Assembly (NCBI RefSeq): GCF_921293095.1 | Contig: NC_060251.1 | Location: 61,025,585 to 61,089,584 of the forward strand | Origin: Ischnura elegans | Taxonomy: Eukaryota; Arthropoda; Insecta; Odonata; Coenagrionidae | Length of the DNA: 64,000 nucleotides | Direction: 5' to 3' | In this document: piece by piece, positions 56,830-64,000 of the stretch | How the letters are laid out: each line of letters starts with the position of its first letter | Numbering within the stretch: position 1 is the stretch's first letter | Made by a program: the position numbers and the translations under genes | The notes under the pieces: generated by a model | Seen by the model: only the letters and a program-made list of their open reading frames with translations | What the model was told of the DNA's origin: nothing | The model's database searches: none

Positions 56830-59800
56830 TCATAAATTAGCCAATTTTCAATCTTTTCTATTACCTTGAGTCATAATCATACATGGGAAGCTATCCAATA
56901 AGCATCACCAAGATGAATTATCTACAACAGAAAAACTCCTTGAAAATGAGTTCACTAAATTATTCATTCACTAAAAGATTTACATGCTATATATTTTAAT
57001 GTTAATGCCAAAGATTTATCATTTGACAAGTTTCTGAAATTTAAGAAATTTTAAAATGCTTTTTAGATCGAATTTAAATCAAATGACAGTACCCAAAGGG
57101 ATAGAGTGACCAAATTATAATGCTATTAATAAACGGAGTAGCTTGGAGCTATCTCTTTTTCATTGACTATAAGATTCACACCAAAAATAAATATTCTTAC
57201 GAATTCCATTTGGATTCTCAAACAACCTAAAATAAGACTGCCATAGTTTCCAATATTTAAAGGCTGATTCAAAACACAATATCAGGTACTAATATCAAGC
57301 CATACCTTCAACATAGTGAAAATAATGCTATGTAAATTACCATAGTTCATTAAATACATTTGGAATTGGAAAATAACTGACCTCTTTTCACAAAAGCTTA
57401 AAAAATGATAACCTATTGTTTCTGGAATTGCTAACAGGAGGCATTCTCAGTTCAAAGACATTAAGGTGCAAAGAAACAATTATAGTACTCTATTTTTTCC
57501 CAATTTAGCAAGTACTTTGGCCTGAAGACATCACAAGAGAAGGTGGAGATGAAAAACAATGACAAGATAGATATCCTGGAAACAGAACCCTATGTGCAGC
57601 CATTCATCGCAGAAATTAACTTGAGGCCTCTAAATGCTTATTCTTACAAATATTTCCTCTTAGATATAAATAAATCTTCTACACTGCTTGTGTTCCGTTT
57701 TGCACTAATTAAAAACTATTTTTAAGCAGAAGTGACAGAAGCAGAGCAGGCAAACCTAAAGAAATGCATTCACATGCATGATGTGAGCTAATACCACAGC
57801 AGCTGTTTTGCAGGAAAACCTAAGCATTAAAAAATATAAAAGAGTACTTTGAGCTATTCAGCCCATTGCATGCCAGTACTGATATTTAATAGCTCAATAC
57901 TTCATCGAGGGGCAAAACTAAGGCAGTGTTCAAAATTGCCAACAATCAAGCAAACTTGATTTCAAGTTTACATGATTAAATCGTAAATGACCACTAGCAT
58001 CTCCTTCATAGCCAATAATTCGAAAATTGTCAAAAGAGATCGTTGTCCATCACCATCAAGTGAACTGAAGCTAACTTGATTATTGGCACTATTGGAAATA
58101 ACACAACATATTAAGTAGTTACTAAATACTTCCTTCTGAATCCAGCTATAAATTAATTTCACACTAAAAAAATTAGAGGTTTTAAAATAAATGAAGTCAG
58201 AATTCTCCTATGTCGCGTACAATTAGGTTAAATTATAACACAATACACACATCAACATGGATGAATTCTGATTTCATCCATGCAAAATCGTGGAAACTAG
58301 AGAATGAATTCTGAAGAAATATCATCATCTCTTTAAATTCCAATGTGGAGGAGCAACATTGAAAACAAATTTTAAAAAACCTGTCATGAAAAAAATTATT
58401 ACCTTTTCCAAATATAAAAAAAAAATCTCAAGAATAAAAATGTAACTACAAATATCACAACATTACATGAATGAGATAATCAATAAAAATTCCCTAGAAT
58501 TAAAAATAGTTTGTACTACATACAATGCATTATTTTTTTCAAAGAATATGACAGCAATATGGTCCACTGCTATGATTAAAACTGACAGAAAGAACTAAGA
58601 TAAAATTCTTGCAGGAGCATCAACGGAGATTCATCAATTATTTTTGAATTTTAATTCCTCAGGCATTGAAATAACATAATATAAATTGCAGAGGTGCTTC
58701 ATCTAAAAATCATTACATAAAAAGAGAAAAAATTTCATGGCCAAACAGAAATCTCAATGCAGCATCACTTGCAAAGCTATGGGCAAAACTAAAATATCCA
58801 AGAATAAAATGAACTACTGGTGAAACCTGTTTGGTTACTGTAAGAACTCTTCATAAACATAGCAATCCCATATGAATTGATATTGGGTTCCTGACTTTAA
58901 AAAATGTGACTGAACCTGCATTGATACCAAAAGAATTATAAAAAGCTTTAACAGCCCATTATCGGATGATTCAAAAATTAAATGCAAGCACAATAGAATA
59001 GGGTTTTCTTCAAATGTGGCACACCAGGATGAAATATAGACCAAATCCTTCAAAAGAGGCAACTGTAAGCCATACCCATAGTCACGGCTAGGTATGAAAA
59101 ACGAACGCTAACGTTACACAAAATGAAACAACTAGATAAAGTTTAGGTTCACAAGCATCACAGAACCTAGAACAATTGGATTACCTTCATTAGAAAATAA
59201 TTTCATATTTTGAGAAGGGACCATACAGACAAAAAGATGCAAATGAAATCACATGTAATACTGCATTATTTAACTCAGAAGCCTATGATAATAAAGAAAT
59301 ACATTAAGAAAAACCCCAGGCATAGGTTTTAATCAAGTCCAAACGATCTAACCTAATGCAGGCAGAAATTCATATTTTCAAATTTCATATTTATATTGCG
59401 TGAAACAAGTGACTGCACAGGTAGAGAAAAATAACAACTTCAATTTCCATCCAATCATTTAGAACACTAAATGAAAATTTTGCTCTAGTATGAATATTTA
59501 AAAAAATGTTGATTGAAAAAAAAGCTATTAATGCGATAGCCTTAAATGGCCCTTTCATCCAGAAGCTATTAAAGGAAAAAAACTATAAGTGTTCCCTGGG
59601 TTTTTCCTAGGAAGAAGAAAATAGGGTGTTCAACAATGCTAATAAGGTAATTCATTTGGAAGCCTTCAGACACCCCCAAACAAAAACCTAGGAATTCTTG
59701 GGAGAGAAATTGAATACTATCCCACTCTGAATGTGTAACTTTTGTATTTTTAACCTAATGCAATTTCAATCTTAGTATGTAGCACCAGTTTCATGTAACT

Positions 59801-62190
59801 TACATAAGTAGATTTCAATTACAGCATTAGTTTGCTAATGATTCAATAAGTAGTATGGCATGCCTGTGTTTTATTTATACTATTTTACTTTTCATCAGAT
59901 GTTTGTGGCAGATGTTATTTGTAATCTTATAATTGTAATATCTACGCAGAGACACCAAGTGTTATGAAGGTGAACTATCTTCCTCTTTGTATGTTTTTTG
60001 TTTTACTAGTATTTCCGGTTGTCGTTGTTCATCCGTGATCGCGAATAGACGTGTGAAATTAATATCCGTCTTATTTATTTCCAATCCTGATCCGTTCCTA
60101 CAGCAGAAACAGTTGTATCCAAGGTGTAAAAAATAGTTTTTCAATGCTTGAATCAGCAAACCCATTGAAATTGTGTAAATATTCTCATTTTTTGATGGAA
60201 TTTACGGAAAAATAGCATGAAAAATAATATAATTTACAGTCTGTCAATTAAGTACATGGTACTAAAATAGTGAATTTTGGAATTTTCTTGGAAGTGACAT
60301 TTCATTAATTTTTTGACAGGACTACTATAGTTAACTAAGCAACAGGACATATCATGCAGTGCCAAGGTTTTTAAATGGAAAATCAATATTATCACAATGG
60401 AAAATAGGAGGGGAAGCCATGAAATTGTTCCATGTTTTCTCTCTACATCCACAATTATTTTGCTCATTTGAATCCATCAATTTCACTTGGTTTCCTCTAA
60501 AGTAGAAATATCAGAAAATAGCAGGGATGATGAATCTCCATTAGGAATGCAAATTCACTTCATATGGTTATAAATATTGCAAGATAATACGTGGACAAAT
60601 AAATTGATATTGGCTACAAAAGAAGTCATCAGTTCCATCAAATGCTATGAGCATGAAATATATCACCAAGATTTATTATTCATAACAAGGAATGGCCACC
60701 ATAGGAACTATTATAATGGCACGCCACTCACAAGGAACATGTTGATTGACTCAAAAAATAGTACATTTAACATGAAAATGAGAACTGAAACACAAAGCAA
60801 GAAAAAATACCCTCATATTATCAAGAACTATATGTGCTCATTCCTTTGAAGACAATTATACCTTTAAAGTATTTTCCACCTAATGCCATTTCAATCTATG
60901 AGGACACTACTCACAGAAATTGAGAATACGTAACACAAACAGGTTTCACCTTTGATATGCCAATCAGAAACATGAAGCTACGCATTCAGAAAGAAAACTC
61001 GTCACCTCACCTAATTTTTCTCTTAGGTTTAGTGTTTGTCTTGTCAGGTTTTGGTATAACAGGGTTATCAGATTGGTCAGATACTGTGAAAAATGTTCTC
61101 CACCAATGTCCTCTGTTGGTCCCACTTGCTTTGTCTCCATTCTCCATCCTGTAATTCCTGCCACTTTAGGATGTGCTCAAATAAGGCAATGAAATAGGTG
61201 CTCAGAATATCAGTTTTCATGATTAATGGACTTTCATTTCACAAAAAATTTCACAGTAACGATGTTGAAAAAATGATCATCTTCAATGCCTATAGTGAAA
61301 TAATCGTGTAACCATAAAATTAAAGTAAAGGCCACCAAATAACTCTCCATGCCATTGAATTTGGATAGTGAAATCTGAAGAGATGAACACATTTCTTCCC
61401 AAGCAGTCACTAAAGAATGAGAGACATCTGACATATGCAAACATGATGTAGTTTAGAAGATGAAGTACCATACGAATATTTCTCTTGCATAAAACGAAGT
61501 CTCTAAATTCTTTCACAGTCAGGTAGACTGGACAAGGGAAGCCTGATCAGTTATATCAAAACCCTATCCAGGAAAATAAGCATTCTTAATGTATTAGGAA
61601 AACAATAACTTAGCTAAAATCATGAAGCTTCATCTGGAAATTATGATCTCAGATTTCATTCACTTGATGCTGAATTGTTGAAACTTCATTTATGATTAAT
61701 ATAAAATTCTGCGGAATTATTTAGTCCAAGAATTTAACTTAAAGAGTAATACGGGTAAAATAAGCTCACTTTCATGATGTTTAATCATGTGGGATACCCA
61801 GCTAGGAGAATAACACACAAAAGTTTAGAGCCACATGTTGAAAATCGATCGTACACATGATAGTTAACTGTAATATACAATTGATGCACACATGACAGAA
61901 CTAATTTGAGAACTGGCAAAGTGATAATGATATTTAGTAAGTTAATCAGGGATGGGTTGGTTCAGCTCTTTGGTTCTCGATTTCACAGGTTCTTGAGGTT
62001 AGACTAAGAATAGAAACTGATGTCATAAAGAATCAATACCTAAATAATTTGCATGAAAACCAACATGAATCCTGTTTAACTGTTGAAATTGAACAAGATT
62101 CAATCAATATGGAACCACTGAATTGTGGAGGCTTTGCAATTTAACCATGAAGTAACATACTTGGTAGCATTAAAAGCTCAGGTAGTATAT
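56830..62190 (-). other. Presumed Ogdh intron, unassigned
   Basis: AT-rich sequence without recognised exons on either strand. Frames of 60-90 codons (for example 60577-60849 and 61234-61440) show no motif or splice support. A short GGGATGGGTTGGTTC word at 61949 resembles the start of the repeat at 62196. Confidence 0.4.
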
Positions 62191-62195
62191 TAATT

Positions 62196-62540
62196 AGTGA
62201 TGGGTCGGTTCGATTCCTCGATTCTTCGATTCCTCGATTCTCCGCCAAGAACCGGAATCGAAAACGAGTACTTGCCAAGGTGAAAAATCGATTCCGATTC
62301 CAGTAGTACTTCAAACCACAAAATATACGAACGCGTTCCCAAAAGTAATTTGAATTTTCGCGCCTCGTAATCGTGATAACAAAACACATATCTTCCTGGG
62401 ATGTGCGAGTACTCGAAAATTCAAGTCGAGTCGAGTAGTTGGTACTCGACTTGAGCGTTTCGAGTAGCATTACGAATGTCGAGTCGAGTAGTTAAGGTTA
62501 TAGAGCTTTCGAGTATAGTAGGTCCAGCGATCTGCCGACA
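62196..62540. repeat. Two adjacent hAT-like repeat pieces
   Basis: About 62196-62330 begins AGTGATGGGTCGGTTCGATTC and contains four tandem GATTCcTCGATTCt words. About 62398-62510 begins GGGATGTGCGAGTACTCGAAA and contains repeated CGAGTCGAGTAGT words in both orientations. GGGATGTGCGAGTACTCG-like starts are common at hAT MITE ends in animals. No target duplications were found. Confidence 0.4.
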
Positions 62541-64000
62541 GGAAGCGCTATCATGAAACTCGTTTTATAATGCAGTTTTTAAAGCCGATAAGTCATCCTA
62601 ATGCCTTGGCCTGGTAGTTTCAGCTTGCCGAATACACGATAGTTGTCGACATGGGCGCCGAATACCTTTACGGCAACCGCGGCGGCCAATCGTCTTCCTA
62701 CCCGGCGCGCACTGGTCCGAAATCGGAAAAAGCTGGAATGAAGTCCAAAATCACCTTTTTGGGGATAGAGACTTGAAACTTAGTGTAAATACTCATACAT
62801 TATTACCAGATATAGATTACTATGCCTTTTTACATAAATACGACCCTTTTGTGAGATACAGTGGCCCAAACATGACCAATTTTTCAATGCCACGCGAGAT
62901 ATCGTTTTTCCTAAAAAAATCTTTGAATTTATCCAGGTGGTTTTGCGTTGGTATGAGTTTAATGGAATAAAGAAACGCAATATTCCTTTGACCTGGTGCT
63001 TTCCCTATATTTTCAATGACTTTTGAAGATTTTGGCTCTCATCTGTCTGGTTTTACAACGCAAAACGGCCAACCCGTTTTTCACGTGAAATTTGACATAA
63101 AGTAGATATTATCTTTCGTTTACGAAAACTATAACTCAGAAAATTTGAACCACAATATAAAGTAGAGATTTCTAAAGATTAATAGTAGAAATCTTGGAAA
63201 AAGTTTGCGACGAAGGAAATTATAGCGATTTTTTAATCGCGCGTCAAGGCTGACCTACACGCCGCGGACCTCTGAGGCTCGGTAACTGAGGCCGATTTTT
63301 CAAGTTTTTTAAAACATTAGTCTTGAAAATCGACATATAAAGCATGAATAATCGTCTTAATTGACTGAAAACACTAAACTGAGGATGTTAAAAAGGATTA
63401 TGTATAGATCGAATAGGCCATTTAGCGCATTACTCGAAAGAAAATACTAAGGATTGGATATTTTTCGGAACCATCCCACGCATAAGAAATATGGCTCGGG
63501 TATTGAAGTAAAATGAAGAAATTAAGTCAGCATGCTTAAGAGAGAGAAAAATGAACTGTTTCCACGAAAGGCAACAACTGATACCCTTTTTCCCTTTCCA
63601 CCTTCGCCGAGGTGAGTCGCGCGGAAGGGGGAGTTTTCATATCACAAGGCATCTTTTAGCCTTTTTTATTACTGCATCCGTCCGATGTGATATTCATTTG
63701 TAGCGTTTAGTTTCTTTCTTGAACTTAAAAAAGCAAGAGACTTTAACCCTGATTAAATTACGTTCGAAGTATAGAATTTTTTTGGCTCTACAAAACTCAA
63801 GTTTAGTTCTATATAGTTCGTTCGCTTCATCCATTTGAATTCCATGAAGATTCAAGGTCCAAATAAATCGTTGATATTATTTTTAATAAATTTCCAGAGT
63901 CTCCAAAATCTTGCAATTTTGGTAGGAAAGTACTTGCCCAGTCACACAAGTGTGTAGCAAAAGCCAATTTTCTGCAGGCAGTAATACTGTTACATGAAGA
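62541..64000. other. Unassigned right edge
   Basis: Mixed sequence with no recognised exon, RNA gene or repeat end. It may still be inside Ogdh if the gene continues past the window on the minus strand. Confidence 0.35.

Noticed and set aside
62196-62230. GGTTCGATTCC, a match to the tRNA B box
   Set aside because: It is part of a GATTC/CCTCG tandem motif; no acceptor stem, A box or cloverleaf can be formed around it.
1-64000. CRISPR array, bacterial operon or phage
   Set aside because: Spliced genes, poly(A) signals and eukaryotic transposons show animal nuclear DNA; no regularly spaced repeats are present.

Overview
The window is nuclear DNA from an animal, most likely an arthropod and probably an insect. 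The grounds are spliced genes with GT/AG introns, protein sequences closest to arthropod families, an AT-rich background, and a dense mix of LINEs, a Penelope-like element, a Helitron-like element and many short DNA-transposon derivatives. I did not identify the species. All calls come from reading the sequence; no search was run.

Five host genes are supported. RpS24 (minus, coding exons 11369-13144) and the sirtuin Sirt1 (plus, 11 coding exons, 13263-25070, 667 residues) stand head to head, with start codons only 116 bp apart. Downstream on the plus strand is a secreted M14 carboxypeptidase of the N/E subfamily, closest to carboxypeptidase E (8 coding exons, 32470-42363, 488 residues). Next is a two-exon gene of the uncharacterised UPF0728 family (C10orf53-like; 52136-52235 joined to 53948-54243, 131 residues). 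Last is the terminal coding exon of 2-oxoglutarate dehydrogenase E1 on the minus strand (56715-56814); the rest of that gene lies past the right edge or in exons I could not find.

Layout: 1-11.3 kb is repeat-rich and intergenic. It holds a TTAA-flanked piggyBac-like element, a hAT MITE with an 8-bp target duplication, a Helitron-like element carrying a nested hAT MITE, pogo/Tigger-like ends and a decayed transposase-like fragment. 11.3-26.4 kb is RpS24/Sirt1, with Sirt1 introns invaded by a palindromic pair of hammerhead-ribozyme-like sequences, a second piggyBac-like copy and a pogo-like element containing another MITE. 26.4-32.4 kb is a possible long Sirt1 3' UTR and then intergenic DNA. 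32.4-42.6 kb is the carboxypeptidase, with a LINE and MITEs in its introns. 42.6-52.1 kb is intergenic, with two long foldback palindromes, a LINE and a Penelope-like element with a GIY-YIG domain. 52.1-54.5 kb is the UPF0728 gene, whose intron holds a probable third piggyBac-like copy. 54.6-64 kb is repeats, the Ogdh 3' end and its presumed long intron.

The genes do not form one pathway. The shared RpS24/Sirt1 promoter couples a ribosomal-protein gene to an NAD-dependent deacetylase. The least described items are the split UPF0728 gene, the inverted hammerhead-like pair in a Sirt1 intron and the TTAA element family with tandem terminal hairpins.
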